Positions 37,369-47,186 are shown, numbered from the stretch's first letter. The stretch is 64,000 bases of DNA from Dehalococcoidia bacterium (GCA_041653995.1 JBAZEK010000001.1:124001-188000); one strand, 5' to 3'. Program-made: numbers and translations. The notes: generated from the letters alone by a model not told the origin.

Positions 37369-39948
37369 ATGAATATAGCAGATCAGGCCAGGGAGAGGAT
37401 AAAGAGAATTCATAAGTGCTATCTGAAGGATATTTCGGTTATCTCCATCCAGCGGGCTAGGTACTATACTGAAAAATGGCGTGAGACTGAAAACAGCACG
37501 CTTTCGCCGGCTGTGAGAGTGGCACTTGCCGTGAAACATGTCTATGAAAACATGGACATCTGTATCCATAGGGATGACAGGATTGCCGGCACCTGGACCG
37601 AGAATTACCTGGGCATACCGATCGATATTGAACGTGGTCTGTTTAATAAGGTAATGGAGATCGAACTCGACCGGCCTTCCATGATCCGATACCTTGTAAA
37701 GACAAACCTCAGTTTCTTTATCTACATGTTCAGGAAATATGGGATTCTGAATCTCTATCGAAACCTGAAACATATCCAGGCAGTCGGTGCCGCCATGCCC
37801 AGCATCGGCACCAAGCCCGTGGATAAGCGCAATATCAATCCCTATTCGATCCGGCCTAAAGACCGGAAGATACTGCAGAAAGAATTATTGCCTTACTGGG
37901 AGGGAAAGACCATTGTCGATGTGTTCAGGAAAGAGCTCGAATCTTCAAATATATATAAAGGAGATATGCTCAGTTTTGCTATAGCCCTTCCTTCAACCAC
38001 TTCACGAAACGACACCATTATCTCGCCGGGTGCTGGAATCGGTAACTGGCAGGGACATGTGATTCTCGACCATGAGAAATACCTGCGACACGGTCTTATC
38101 GGTATGCGCTCTGCAGTTCAGGGATTAATTAAACAGAACGGAAACCTCAGCCCCGATGAACGCGCATTCCTTGATTCCATTGATATCGTTCTTGAGGGAG
38201 TGATGATCTATGCTCGCAGGTTAACGGAAAAACTGAAGCAGGAACTGGAGCGTGAGAATAATCCGGAACAAAAGCAGATACTCTCAGAAATGCTGGAGAT
38301 CTGTGAGCACGTACCTCTGAACCCAGCACGCACCTTCCGCGAGGCAACGCAGTCGTACTGGACCGTGAAGACAGCAGTCGCGCTTGCCATTCCATTCAAT
38401 GTTCACACGCCCGGCAGGCTTGACCAAATCCTTTTTCCATATTACCGCGATGATATAGCGGAAGGTCGTATCACCAGGGACGAAGCCTGTTGGCTGTTAC
38501 AGGAGCTGTTCCTGAAGGTTATGAGCCACAATATGCGGCCATATTCCAATTTTACCGCCTACTTCGCCAGCCGTTACGAAGGCTCGGAACCGGTGACGCT
38601 CGGCGGGCAAACCGTGAACGGGGAGGATTTATGCAACGAGCTAACCCATGTAATACTGGATGCCGCAGAACAGTCCAAGGTTGTGCTGAATTTTGCGGTT
38701 CGCTTTAACAGGAATACCCCTGACGAGTTATACATGAGGTTAGCCGATATGTACTATAACGGCTACTCAAGTGTTTCTATGCTGAATGATGATGTCTGTC
38801 TCAAGGCCATGGAGAAACGGGGATTTCCTCAAGAGGACGCCAGAGAGTATGCCATGGGAAGTTGTGTTGACCTGTGCGTGCCCGGCAAGATGGGCAGTAT
38901 GTCGTATTCCGCATTGCTGCTCTGTCGTACCTTGGATATTACGTTGAGAAATGGGGATGCCCGTACTCTTGTGGGCACGGTGGCAAACGTCGGGCTCAAA
39001 ACCGGCGAACCGGAGGGGTTTTCTTCTTTCGGTGAGTTCGTTGATGCATATGTCAGGCAGGCTGCTTTCCAGATTGAGAAGATTGCAGAGGCGTCCTGCA
39101 TCAGAGACCGGCTATATGCCAAATATCTTCCTGCCCCGCATATCTCGGCATTCATCCAGGGATGTCTGGAAAAGAAGAAGGATGTCACCCGTGGTGGCGG
39201 CATCTATGATCTTGAGGGTATCCTCTACATGAGTAGCATCGCCAATGTGGTTGACTCGCTCTATGTGATCAAGAAACTCATCTTTGAACGGCGGGAGTTT
39301 ACTTTCAAAGAACTGCTGAGTGCCATCGATAACAACTTTACCGGCTATGAGCATATCCATCGCATGATCCAGGGAGTGGAGGGTAAATGGGGCAATGGCA
39401 ATCCCGAATCGGACGACTTTGCCAGGGACCTTACCACCCGTTTGTTCACTGAGACATTCAAATACCGCACCTACAAAGGGGGATTCATAGCTCCATTTGT
39501 CAACAGTATGACCTCACATACCTATGACGGGCGCATCTGTATAGCAACTGCCGATGGCAGGAAAGGCGGCAAACCGTTTGCCTCGAGCTGCAATCCTTAC
39601 AATGTGGACAAGCACGGGCCGACAGGAGTGCTTCGCTCGGTTGCCACAATGGATTTCACCAACGTGCTCGGGGTTGCGGTTAATCTCCGAATGCACCCCT
39701 CAGCGATCGGTAAAGATACGGAAAGCAGAAAGAAGTGGATATCCTTGGTCAAGACATACTTCGGTATGGGCGGCGAACAGCTTCAGCCCACCGTGGTCTC
39801 TACAGAGGTGCTGAGGGCGGCCCAGAAGAATCCCGAGAACTACATGGATGTGGTTGTAAAGGTCGGTGGCTACAGTGCTTGCTTCGTGGATCTCGGGTAT
39901 GAGATCCAGGAGGAGATTATTTCTAGATCAGAGCACAAAATGGTGTAG
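37369..39948 (+). CDS. Glycyl radical enzyme, paralog 1 (divergent subfamily)
   Basis: An 859-residue glycyl radical enzyme of the PFL-like fold (PFL-type N-terminal domain to about residue 740, glycine radical domain at the C terminus). The C-terminal loop VKVGGYSACFVDLG carries the radical glycine, Gly834. The thiyl-radical Cys is Cys499 in GSC-V-D-LCVPGK. Known diol dehydratases, CutC and HypD have GCVE-P there; here Glu is Asp501 and Pro is missing, and a second Cys (503) is close by. TDGR-type ATADGRKGGKP and SVATMDFTNVLGVAVNL are conserved. No cofactor-binding domain beyond the radical is visible. Function unknown; oxygen-sensitive and must be activated by the radical-SAM protein encoded downstream. 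Confidence 0.92.
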   Translation: MNIADQARERIKRIHKCYLKDISVISIQRARYYTEKWRETENSTLSPAVRVALAVKHVYENMDICIHRDDRIAGTWTENYLGIPIDIERGLFNKVMEIELDRPSMIRYLVKTNLSFFIYMFRKYGILNLYRNLKHIQAVGAAMPSIGTKPVDKRNINPYSIRPKDRKILQKELLPYWEGKTIVDVFRKELESSNIYKGDMLSFAIALPSTTSRNDTIISPGAGIGNWQGHVILDHEKYLRHGLIGMRSAVQGLIKQNGNLSPDERAFLDSIDIVLEGVMIYARRLTEKLKQELERENNPEQKQILSEMLEICEHVPLNPARTFREATQSYWTVKTAVALAIPFNVHTPGRLDQILFPYYRDDIAEGRITRDEACWLLQELFLKVMSHNMRPYSNFTAYFASRYEGSEPVTLGGQTVNGEDLCNELTHVILDAAEQSKVVLNFAVRFNRNTPDELYMRLADMYYNGYSSVSMLNDDVCLKAMEKRGFPQEDAREYAMGSCVDLCVPGKMGSMSYSALLLCRTLDITLRNGDARTLVGTVANVGLKTGEPEGFSSFGEFVDAYVRQAAFQIEKIAEASCIRDRLYAKYLPAPHISAFIQGCLEKKKDVTRGGGIYDLEGILYMSSIANVVDSLYVIKKLIFERREFTFKELLSAIDNNFTGYEHIHRMIQGVEGKWGNGNPESDDFARDLTTRLFTETFKYRTYKGGFIAPFVNSMTSHTYDGRICIATADGRKGGKPFASSCNPYNVDKHGPTGVLRSVATMDFTNVLGVAVNLRMHPSAIGKDTESRKKWISLVKTYFGMGGEQLQPTVVSTEVLRAAQKNPENYMDVVVKVGGYSACFVDLGYEIQEEIISRSEHKMV

Positions 39949-40069
39949 AGGATATGGCTTCAGGGATTGTATTCGACATTTAGGTGGTGGAGCTTAGTAG
40001 TATTGGTGGTATTGTCAGGTAATTCGGGGTAATAATGGCAGGGATGATAATAGTCATAGGAGACATTAG

Positions 40070-42646
40070 ATGTATATGAAGGATAAGGCGTCGGAACGCA
40101 TCAAACGAATTCGCCGCAGGTACCTTGAGGATATGCCCGGCATCTCCATTGAACGTGCGCGATATTATACGGAAAAGTGGCGTGAAACAGAGAAGAGCAA
40201 CTTTTCGCCGGGAGTGCGGGTAGCCCTCTCCATGAAAAATGTATATGAGAAAATGCGTATAAATCTGGATCCTGACGACAGGATCTGCGGTACGTGGACA
40301 GAGTATTATCTGGGGATTCCTATTGATATCGAACGGGGTCTTTTCAATGAGACATTAAAGATTGAGCTGGGCAGACTCTCGATGGCGGGGCACCTGGCTA
40401 GATCAAACCTGAGATTTATCGGAAGCATGATAAGGCGCTACGGTTTATTGACCCTTTACAGGAATATGAAACATACGGCGGATGTGGGCGTGGCGATGCC
40501 GAGTATCGGATTAAGTCCAATGTACAGCCGCAAAATAAATCCCTACAGGATAACATCAGGTGATAAAAAAGAACTCCACAACAAGCTTTTCCCTTATTGG
40601 AAGGGGAAAACCATTGCCGATCTTCTTAAAACAGCTCTGGAGAGTTCAAACGTTTATACCGGAGATATCCTGAGCTTTTCGGCAGCGCTTCCATCCACTA
40701 CGTCCAGGAATGACACGATCATCTCAACCGGGTCTGCAATAGGCACCTGGCAGGGACATTTGATTCTGGACCATGAGACGCCGCTGAAGAAGGGACTGCT
40801 GGGGATGCATGAAGAAATAAGAGAACGACTGAATAGCAAAGACTTAACATCAGATCAACGTGAATTTCTGAAATCAATTGACATTGCTTTAGAAGGGGTC
40901 ATTATTTACGCCCGAAGGCTAGTGGAAACGATATTGCGAGAGCTTGAACAGAACAAGGATCCCCAAAGAGGCAGATTATTGCAGCGGCAACTTGAAATAT
41001 GTAAGAGAGTTCCACTGTACCCGCCGCAGAGCTTTAGTGAGGCCGTCCAATCGTATTGGACGATAAAAACCGCGGTCGAACTTTCGATGCCATTCAACGT
41101 GCACGCACCTGGGAGGTTGGACCAATTGTTTTACCCATATTACGTCAAGGATATGGAAGAGGGTAAGATCAGCAGGGAAGAAGCACGTGAATTACTTGAA
41201 GAGCTCTTTCTCAAAGTCATGAGCCATAATATGAGGCCGTATTCCAATTTCATCAGCTATTTCACCCAGCGATACGAAGGGTCTGAGCCTGTAACAATGG
41301 GAGGACTTACCGCCAACGCGAAGGATGCCACTAACGATCTAACGTATGTGATGCTGGAAGCCGCAGCAGATTCAAAGGCAGCGCTGAATTTCGTTGTCCG
41401 ACTGCATAAGAATTCCCCCCCGGAGCTTTTTAGGAAGGTTGCCGAGCTTCACCATGAGGGTATCTCCAGCATATCAGTCATGAATGATGAAGTGAGTATC
41501 AAAGCCCTGGAAAAGCGCGGTTTTTCGCGCGAGGATGCGCTTGGCTATGCTATTACCGGTTGTGTTGACATGGTGGCCCCGGGCAAAACCGGTGGAGAGG
41601 CATTCTGCGCATTATTATTAAGCCGGATTCTCGACATGACTCTTCGCAATGGCGATTCGCAGACCGTGATAGGCATGGTTGAAGGCATCGGACTTAAGAC
41701 AGGAAATCCTGATACTTTTATAACCTTCGATCAACTGGTCGATGCATTTGTAGAACAAACAGCCTTTCAGATTAAAAAGCTCGTTGAGGCAACATATATA
41801 CGAGACAGTCTGTATGCTGAACACCTTCCTGCGCCTTATATCTCGGCTTTCATGGGTGGATGTTTGGACCATGGCAGGGATATAACGGCCGGCGGTGCAG
41901 TATATGACCTTGAAGGCATTCTATTTATGAACAGCATAGCAAACGTCGTTGACTCGCTCTTCGTGATGAAAAAACTTATCTTTGAACAAAAGCGGTTTAC
42001 GTTTAAAGATCTTTTAAATGCCGTCGATAAGAACTTTGTGGGATATGAGAATATCTATCAATGGATAAACGAAGTGGACGGCAAATGGGGCAACGGGAAT
42101 CCGGAGTCGGACTCTATAGCACACGATGTGACAAAGCGTATTTTCGAAGAGACTTTCCACTACCATACGTATAAAGGAGGTTTTTATGCCCCCTTTGTCA
42201 ACAGTATGACTACGCATACATATGACGGTCGCATTTCAACTGCCACTCCTGATGGCAGGAAGGCCGCAAAGCCATATGCAGCCAGCTGTAATCCTTACAA
42301 CGTGGAAAAATGCGGTATCACCGGTGTGCTGCGATCGGTGGCTGCTATCGATTTTTCCAATGTCATGGGTTGTGCAGTAAATATCAGATTGCACCCATCC
42401 TCCATCGGCCAAACAGAGGAGGCAAGGAAGAAATGGATCGATCTATTGAAAACGTATTTCCGATTGGGGGGCGAACAGCTTCAGCCGACAGTGGTTTCAA
42501 CTGAGGTGCTTAAAGCGGCGCAGAAGGATAGGGAGAATTACAGGAATGTCATTGTGAAGGTCGGCGGTTACAGTGCATATTTTGTAGACCTTGGATATGA
42601 AATACAGAATGAAATCATCGAGAGGACTGAACACAGGGGAGTTTAA
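40070..42646 (+). CDS. Glycyl radical enzyme, paralog 2
   Basis: 858 residues, colinear with paralog 1 along the whole length, so a tandem duplicate that has diverged. The thiyl Cys is Cys498 in TGC-V-D-MVAPGK, again with Asp (500) in the Glu place. The radical glycine is Gly833 in VKVGGYSAYFVDLG. The second Cys of paralog 1 is Val here. An AGGAGAC ribosome binding site precedes ATG 40070, and the activase follows after only eight bases. The two may be subunits of a heteromer or two enzymes of different substrate range. Confidence 0.92.
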   Translation: MYMKDKASERIKRIRRRYLEDMPGISIERARYYTEKWRETEKSNFSPGVRVALSMKNVYEKMRINLDPDDRICGTWTEYYLGIPIDIERGLFNETLKIELGRLSMAGHLARSNLRFIGSMIRRYGLLTLYRNMKHTADVGVAMPSIGLSPMYSRKINPYRITSGDKKELHNKLFPYWKGKTIADLLKTALESSNVYTGDILSFSAALPSTTSRNDTIISTGSAIGTWQGHLILDHETPLKKGLLGMHEEIRERLNSKDLTSDQREFLKSIDIALEGVIIYARRLVETILRELEQNKDPQRGRLLQRQLEICKRVPLYPPQSFSEAVQSYWTIKTAVELSMPFNVHAPGRLDQLFYPYYVKDMEEGKISREEARELLEELFLKVMSHNMRPYSNFISYFTQRYEGSEPVTMGGLTANAKDATNDLTYVMLEAAADSKAALNFVVRLHKNSPPELFRKVAELHHEGISSISVMNDEVSIKALEKRGFSREDALGYAITGCVDMVAPGKTGGEAFCALLLSRILDMTLRNGDSQTVIGMVEGIGLKTGNPDTFITFDQLVDAFVEQTAFQIKKLVEATYIRDSLYAEHLPAPYISAFMGGCLDHGRDITAGGAVYDLEGILFMNSIANVVDSLFVMKKLIFEQKRFTFKDLLNAVDKNFVGYENIYQWINEVDGKWGNGNPESDSIAHDVTKRIFEETFHYHTYKGGFYAPFVNSMTTHTYDGRISTATPDGRKAAKPYAASCNPYNVEKCGITGVLRSVAAIDFSNVMGCAVNIRLHPSSIGQTEEARKKWIDLLKTYFRLGGEQLQPTVVSTEVLKAAQKDRENYRNVIVKVGGYSAYFVDLGYEIQNEIIERTEHRGV

Positions 42647-42654
42647 GATACTTC

Positions 42655-43563
42655 ATGAAGGGCTTGGTTTTCGATATACAATACTACTCCATTTATGATG
42701 GCCCCGGTATACGCAGCACAATTTTTCTGAAGGGATGTCCGCTCCGTTGTTTATGGTGCCACAACCCCGAGTCACAGTCTGGTATGGCGGAGATGTCATA
42801 TTTTGCAGAACGGTGTGCACGTTGCGGCGCCTGCATCAAAGCCTGCCCGCAGGCAGCGCTTAGCATGACTGGCAAAGGAGTCCTGCGGGATCGTGAAAAA
42901 TGCTCTGTTTGTGGTAAATGTGCCGCTGTCTGCAGGAACAACGTCATGGAAAAAATCGGACGTGAGTGCGACTCGGAAGAAATAGCGCTTCTAGTCTCCA
43001 GGGATAGAGATTTCTACCAGGCTTCGGGGGGTGGAGTGACGGTGTCAGGGGGTGAACCGACAGTTCAGACATCGTTTCTCTTCGATCTTCTAATAAAGTT
43101 GAAAGCCTTGGGTATCCATACCGCTGTAGAAACCAGTGGATGTTTTAATACGGATTCTCTTGAGAAACTGCAAACGCTTTCTGACCTTATTCTCTTCGAT
43201 CTCAAACACTCTGATCCGGTAAAACATCGTGAGTATATCGGCACTGGTAATGAAAGAATACTAGAGAATTTCAGTCAGTTCGTTGAGAGAATCGGAAGCA
43301 AACGGATCATACCGCGAATTCCGGTAATCCCGGGTTTCAATGCTGATGCCAAATCAATGCATGGAATTTTATCGGTTCTCAAAGAATCCTCCTATAAGGG
43401 ACCAGTACATCTCATGCCGTATAACAGAATGGCTAAAACAAAATACGAAAAGATCAACAGAGGCTGCGACTATCGCGACATGGGCGAGCTAACCGACGCG
43501 ATGAAGACGGAAATAGCCGGGATAGTTGAATCATATGGTTACGAACCATTGTTCAATCAATAG
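42655..43563 (+). CDS. Glycyl radical enzyme activase (radical SAM)
   Basis: 302 residues. FLKGCPLRCLWCHNPES contains the CxxxCxxC radical-SAM cluster site (about residues 26-34). A ferredoxin-like insert follows with two further 4Fe-4S motifs: CARCGACIKACP and CSVCGKCAAVC, the hallmark of the activases that serve non-PFL glycyl radical enzymes. SGGGVTVSGGEPTVQ and the conserved VETSGCF follow. It abstracts hydrogen from the glycine of its partner enzyme. Placed right after paralog 2, it probably serves both paralogs since no second activase is present. Confidence 0.95.
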   Translation: MKGLVFDIQYYSIYDGPGIRSTIFLKGCPLRCLWCHNPESQSGMAEMSYFAERCARCGACIKACPQAALSMTGKGVLRDREKCSVCGKCAAVCRNNVMEKIGRECDSEEIALLVSRDRDFYQASGGGVTVSGGEPTVQTSFLFDLLIKLKALGIHTAVETSGCFNTDSLEKLQTLSDLILFDLKHSDPVKHREYIGTGNERILENFSQFVERIGSKRIIPRIPVIPGFNADAKSMHGILSVLKESSYKGPVHLMPYNRMAKTKYEKINRGCDYRDMGELTDAMKTEIAGIVESYGYEPLFNQ

Positions 43564-43623
43564 GATAATTCAGCTACAAATCTGTAACACAATAGGTAAT
43601 TAAGAAATGTGTGAGGAATCCAT

Positions 43624-44994
43624 ATGAAAGACATTCAGCAGGTCTCAAATGTGAACACGGTCGAAGGCAGCGAACGCCTCTCTCTGGGTGTTAAGTTGGG
43701 TTATGGCATAGGCAACTTTGCCTTTAACTTAGCGTTCCAGGTTGTCGCCCTTTTCCTGATCTTCTTTTATACTGATGTGTTTATGATCAGCGCGGCCTTT
43801 GCAGGGGCCATTTTTTTTGTATCTAAAGCCTGGGATATTGTCTTCGATCCGATGGTAGGATACTTTTGCGATCATACAAAGTCACGATGGGGGAAGAAAC
43901 GCCCATATATTTTGTTTGGATCGATATTATTAGGTATCTCGATGATATTGCTTTTCGCCTCCCCGAACCTTTCAGAAACAGACCGAATAATCTATGGATT
44001 TGTTACATTTATAGCCTTCTGTTCGGCAATCACTGTGGCGAATGTTCCCTACGGCTCCCTTACGGCCGATCTCACGCTTGATGCCCACGAGAGGTCGTCT
44101 CTTTCGGGCTATTCCATGGCCTTCGCGCTTGCAGGAACGCTTGCTGCTGCGGGCGCAACGAAGCTACTGGTGGGATCTTTTGCTGACGAGACTACAGGAT
44201 TTCGAGCTATGGGGATAATATATGCAGTTATCGTTGTCGTCTTGCTGATGATTACATTTGCGAGCGTCAAAGAGAGGGGTTTGTCTTCGGGAGAGGTAAA
44301 GCAGCCGCTTAAGAAGGATTTGGCGCTGGTAGTAAAAAATGGCCCCTTTCTCATACTAACCGGAGCGACTACTCTGATGATGGTTGGGATAAGTATTGTG
44401 GGAGTGGTGGTAAACTATTATTTTAAATATAACCTCCAGATGGAATGGATGATCCCCATCGCCTTCCTCCTACTCTTCGTCACTGCGGGCATTTTCCTGC
44501 CTCTTTTCGTGTTTATCTCAAAAAAGAAGAGCAAGAAATTTGCCTTTAACACAGGCCTGATAATTTTTTCCATCGCACTGGTACTTCTGTATTTTTTCAG
44601 TGATAAAGGCATTGAGTATATAGTTCCGATCTTATTCCTGGCTGGTGTGGGGATGGCAACCGTTTACCTGAGCCCGTGGTCGATGATTCCCGATACGGTT
44701 GAATTCTCCCAATGGAAGACGGGATTGCGCAGAGAAGGGATCCTTTATGGTTGTTTCTGGGTTAGCTTTAAAATAGGAGCCGCGCTTGCGGGTTTTATTG
44801 CCGGGCAATGCCTCACTCTGGCGAACTATATTCCAAACATTGCACAGAGTGAAGGTACACTATTTATGATCAAGCTTTTAATGACTGCCGTGCCACTCAT
44901 TTTCATTCTGGCTACTATTACGCTTATTTCTTTCTATCCCATCGATGCTGAAATGCATCGTAAAATGCTTGATGAGATCAAGTCAGGAGCCTGA
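43624..44994 (+). CDS. GPH-family cation symporter (MelB-like MFS transporter)
   Basis: 456 residues with about twelve membrane helices. The GPH signature is intact: WDIVFDPMVGYFCDHTKSRWG followed by KKRPYILFG (about residues 74-102). These proteins move galactosides, glucuronides and other small organic molecules with Na+ or H+. Its position after the activase suggests import of the substrate of the glycyl radical enzymes or export of a product. Substrate not readable. Confidence 0.9.
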   Translation: MKDIQQVSNVNTVEGSERLSLGVKLGYGIGNFAFNLAFQVVALFLIFFYTDVFMISAAFAGAIFFVSKAWDIVFDPMVGYFCDHTKSRWGKKRPYILFGSILLGISMILLFASPNLSETDRIIYGFVTFIAFCSAITVANVPYGSLTADLTLDAHERSSLSGYSMAFALAGTLAAAGATKLLVGSFADETTGFRAMGIIYAVIVVVLLMITFASVKERGLSSGEVKQPLKKDLALVVKNGPFLILTGATTLMMVGISIVGVVVNYYFKYNLQMEWMIPIAFLLLFVTAGIFLPLFVFISKKKSKKFAFNTGLIIFSIALVLLYFFSDKGIEYIVPILFLAGVGMATVYLSPWSMIPDTVEFSQWKTGLRREGILYGCFWVSFKIGAALAGFIAGQCLTLANYIPNIAQSEGTLFMIKLLMTAVPLIFILATITLISFYPIDAEMHRKMLDEIKSGA

Positions 44995-45302
44995 TTGTAA
45001 ATGATGGGGACCTGTAATGGCGTTTGTGGGCAGCTCGTTGCAAGAGGAGACATCAGAACGCATTAGTAAGGGTTCTACGCGAGTACCTTCAGGATATGCA
45101 CTGCGTTTTAAACAATTTTTATAACTGAAAAAGTTCATAATGATGAATCTATTCTGAGGTGAATTTAAAGGCCATCGTAAAAGAAAAAAGGTGTAAATAA
45201 CATTATGTATGAAGATGTTGATATGCCAATAATTAGCGAACGTTATCTCGAAGATTTAAGGTTATTTCAATTGTTCGTAGAAACACCTGTAAGGAGTAAC
45301 TC
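44995..45302. other. Gap of about 308 bases holding a glycyl-radical-enzyme remnant
   Basis: Separates the transporter from the methyltransferase genes. It contains a remnant similar to the N-terminal coding part of the two glycyl radical enzymes (separate entry), a short possible leader frame, and the AAGGAG ribosome binding site of the next gene. No terminator was found. Confidence 0.5.
45040..45118 (+). pseudogene. Probable frameshifted remnant of a third glycyl radical enzyme N terminus
   Basis: One frame reads SERIS and, one base later, the other frame reads REYLQDM. Together they mirror the N-terminal SERIKRIRRRYLEDM of paralog 2. At the DNA level, gaacgcat and gtacctt-aggatatgc are shared with paralog 2 at about 40094 and 40120. 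The remnant is preceded by an AGGAGAC resembling the paralog 2 ribosome binding site but without a start codon. It is short, so chance similarity is not excluded. Confidence 0.45.
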
Positions 45303-45306
45303 ATGA
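45205..45306 (+). CDS. Possible 33-residue leader peptide
   Basis: ATG 45205 opens a short frame whose TGA overlaps the next gene's ATG (ATGA). It contains SERYLEDLRLFQ, slightly like the SERI...RYLEDM segment of the glycyl radical enzymes, so it may be another scrap of that gene rather than a leader. No strong ribosome binding site. Low confidence. Confidence 0.2.
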   Translation: MYEDVDMPIISERYLEDLRLFQLFVETPVRSNS

Positions 45307-46472
45307 ACAGCAACGAACGAACCGCAATCGCACTCAATCTGGGAATACCTGATCGTGTGCCTATCTACTCCGAGACCGTGATACAGAACCAGATTTACGA
45401 AATCCTGGGCGAGAAAAACAAGGCCGTTCCGCTACGCCTGATCCAGGAAGGCTTGACAGGGACGTTATTCAAACTGGCTGCCCCACTGATAAATCGTATT
45501 GGCTGGTCCAATCGACAGGTAGAGAAATTTATGTCAAAAAAAATTGAAGCCGACATCGTCCTGGGATACGATTGTTCCCTGGCGGGGTACTCGGCGATTT
45601 TCAATCTAAAGGGTAACCGGCAGGCGACCGACATTTGGGGTAAGCTATACGATTTGGTAGCCGACCCGGATGGAAATGTGGACACGCCTATGTACCGTCA
45701 GGGATTGCTGACCACGCCGGAGCTATGGGACGCCTGGCCTCACCCCACTCCCGATCGATTGTATAAGATGCTGTATCCTATCTTCGCCGACCTGCAGAAA
45801 CGCTATGGCAAGCGGATTTATCTGCTGGGCAGCCTGTCGTGTGCTGGGTTGTGGGAGGCGTCCACCGGGGGCATGGGCTTGACAGCCTTCTCAGTTGCGC
45901 TACACCGCAATCCCGACTTTGTGCGGCGCATGGCAAAGTATTATGAGATGATCTGGCTGGCTACCATCCACGCTACTGCCGATGCTGGAATGCCGGCTTT
46001 AGTTTACGAGGACGATTTGGCCTACAAGAGCGGACCGATGGTTTCGCCACGTGTGCTGGATGAATTTTTCGGCCCCGGCCTGCGGAGAATCACCAAAGAG
46101 GCTCACAAACGCGGCTTGAAGATCATCATCCATTGCTGCGGCAACGTGAACCAGTTGCTGGATCTTTTCGTGGATTGGGGCTTCGATGGTGCACAAGCAT
46201 TGGAGCCAACTGCCGGGGTAGACCTGGCGGAGGTGAAAAAACGAGTAGGGAAGCGGATGTGCATTTTTGGTAACCTTGACATCTCCCATGTGATGAGCCA
46301 GGGTACACGGGAGGAAGTGGAGGCAGCGGTAAAGTCGGCGATACAAGCTGCTGCTCAGGATGGTGGGTTCATCATGGGTAAGACCAACTCGCACTATGCG
46401 GTGAAAGTCGAAAATACCCGCTGGATGATCGAATATACCCACCGCTACGGGGCGTATCCTATCGCACATTAG
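45303..46472 (+). CDS. UroD-family corrinoid-dependent methyltransferase candidate
   Basis: A 389-residue UroD-superfamily protein. The zinc-type His-x-Cys is at H277-C-C279 (IIIHCCGNVNQ). The third cysteine usually found ~70-80 residues further on is absent: the corresponding segment is GGFIMGKTNSH. Given the corrinoid protein gene 22 bases downstream, it is most likely a methyl-donor-specific methyltransferase (component I type) that loads the corrinoid. AAGGAG precedes the ATG. True uroporphyrinogen decarboxylase activity is unlikely. Confidence 0.8.
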   Translation: MNSNERTAIALNLGIPDRVPIYSETVIQNQIYEILGEKNKAVPLRLIQEGLTGTLFKLAAPLINRIGWSNRQVEKFMSKKIEADIVLGYDCSLAGYSAIFNLKGNRQATDIWGKLYDLVADPDGNVDTPMYRQGLLTTPELWDAWPHPTPDRLYKMLYPIFADLQKRYGKRIYLLGSLSCAGLWEASTGGMGLTAFSVALHRNPDFVRRMAKYYEMIWLATIHATADAGMPALVYEDDLAYKSGPMVSPRVLDEFFGPGLRRITKEAHKRGLKIIIHCCGNVNQLLDLFVDWGFDGAQALEPTAGVDLAEVKKRVGKRMCIFGNLDISHVMSQGTREEVEAAVKSAIQAAAQDGGFIMGKTNSHYAVKVENTRWMIEYTHRYGAYPIAH

Positions 46473-46494
46473 ATTGAAATCGATGAGGTGAGCA

Positions 46495-47133
46495 ATGAAC
46501 GAACATGAAGCTATACAAGGGGTGTTGGCAACTGTTGTCAGCCTGGATATCGACGGAGTGACAGGGCAGGTAAGCGCTGCTCTAAAGGCGGGCGCCGATC
46601 CGCGCAATGTGCTGAACGAGGGTCTGAGCGCCGGCATGAGGATCGTGGGCGAGCGATTCCAGTCAGGTGAATATTTCCTGACCGAGCTGTTGCTGGCGGG
46701 AGAGGTGATGAAAGCCGGCTTGGTCCCGCTGGAGCCATTGCTGGTCAATACCGATATTCAGGGCAAAGGCACCGTCGTGCTGGCAACCGTCAAGGGAGAT
46801 ATCCATGACCTCGGCAAGAACCTGGTGGGTATGATGCTGAGCGCCGCTGGTTTTGAGGTGATCGACCTGGGGTCCGATGTTGCCTCTCAGCGGATTGTTG
46901 AAGCAGTACGCAAACACAAGGCAAAAATCGTGGCGCTCTCTATGCTGCTAACACCCATGGTTATCTCCTTACGGTCCGCGGTGGAGGAGATAACCATGGC
47001 CGGGCTGCGGGATCAAGTAAAAATCATCATTGGCGGTGCCTGCACCACGCCGGTCCTGGCAAAAGAGCTGGGCTGTGATGCCCATGGAGAAGATGCGATG
47101 GCGGCCGTCTATCTCTGCGAGAAATTTATTTAA
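46495..47133 (+). CDS. Corrinoid (methyl-carrier) protein, MtaC/MttC type
   Basis: 212 residues. An N-terminal helical cap domain (about residues 1-85) is followed by a cobalamin-binding Rossmann domain with base-off His ligand motif D102-I-H104-DLG107 and IDLGSDV, then LSMLLT and GGA. It carries a methyl group on cobalt between two methyltransferases. It is flanked on both sides by UroD-family genes, matching the three-part layout of corrinoid methyltransfer systems. A reductive activator is not seen nearby. Confidence 0.94.
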   Translation: MNEHEAIQGVLATVVSLDIDGVTGQVSAALKAGADPRNVLNEGLSAGMRIVGERFQSGEYFLTELLLAGEVMKAGLVPLEPLLVNTDIQGKGTVVLATVKGDIHDLGKNLVGMMLSAAGFEVIDLGSDVASQRIVEAVRKHKAKIVALSMLLTPMVISLRSAVEEITMAGLRDQVKIIIGGACTTPVLAKELGCDAHGEDAMAAVYLCEKFI

Positions 47134-47186
47134 TATTTCAGTAGCTGGGGTTATTTCTGACTTAAATTAACAAGATTAGATAGGTA

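Noticed and set aside
37369..42646. Assignment to pyruvate formate-lyase or choline TMA-lyase
   Set aside because: PFL has two adjacent active-site cysteines and CutC has GCVE; neither pattern is present, and no partner genes of those pathways lie nearby.
44995..47186. Cobalamin riboswitch near the corrinoid gene
   Set aside because: I looked for the conserved B12-box type sequence in the gaps and saw none.
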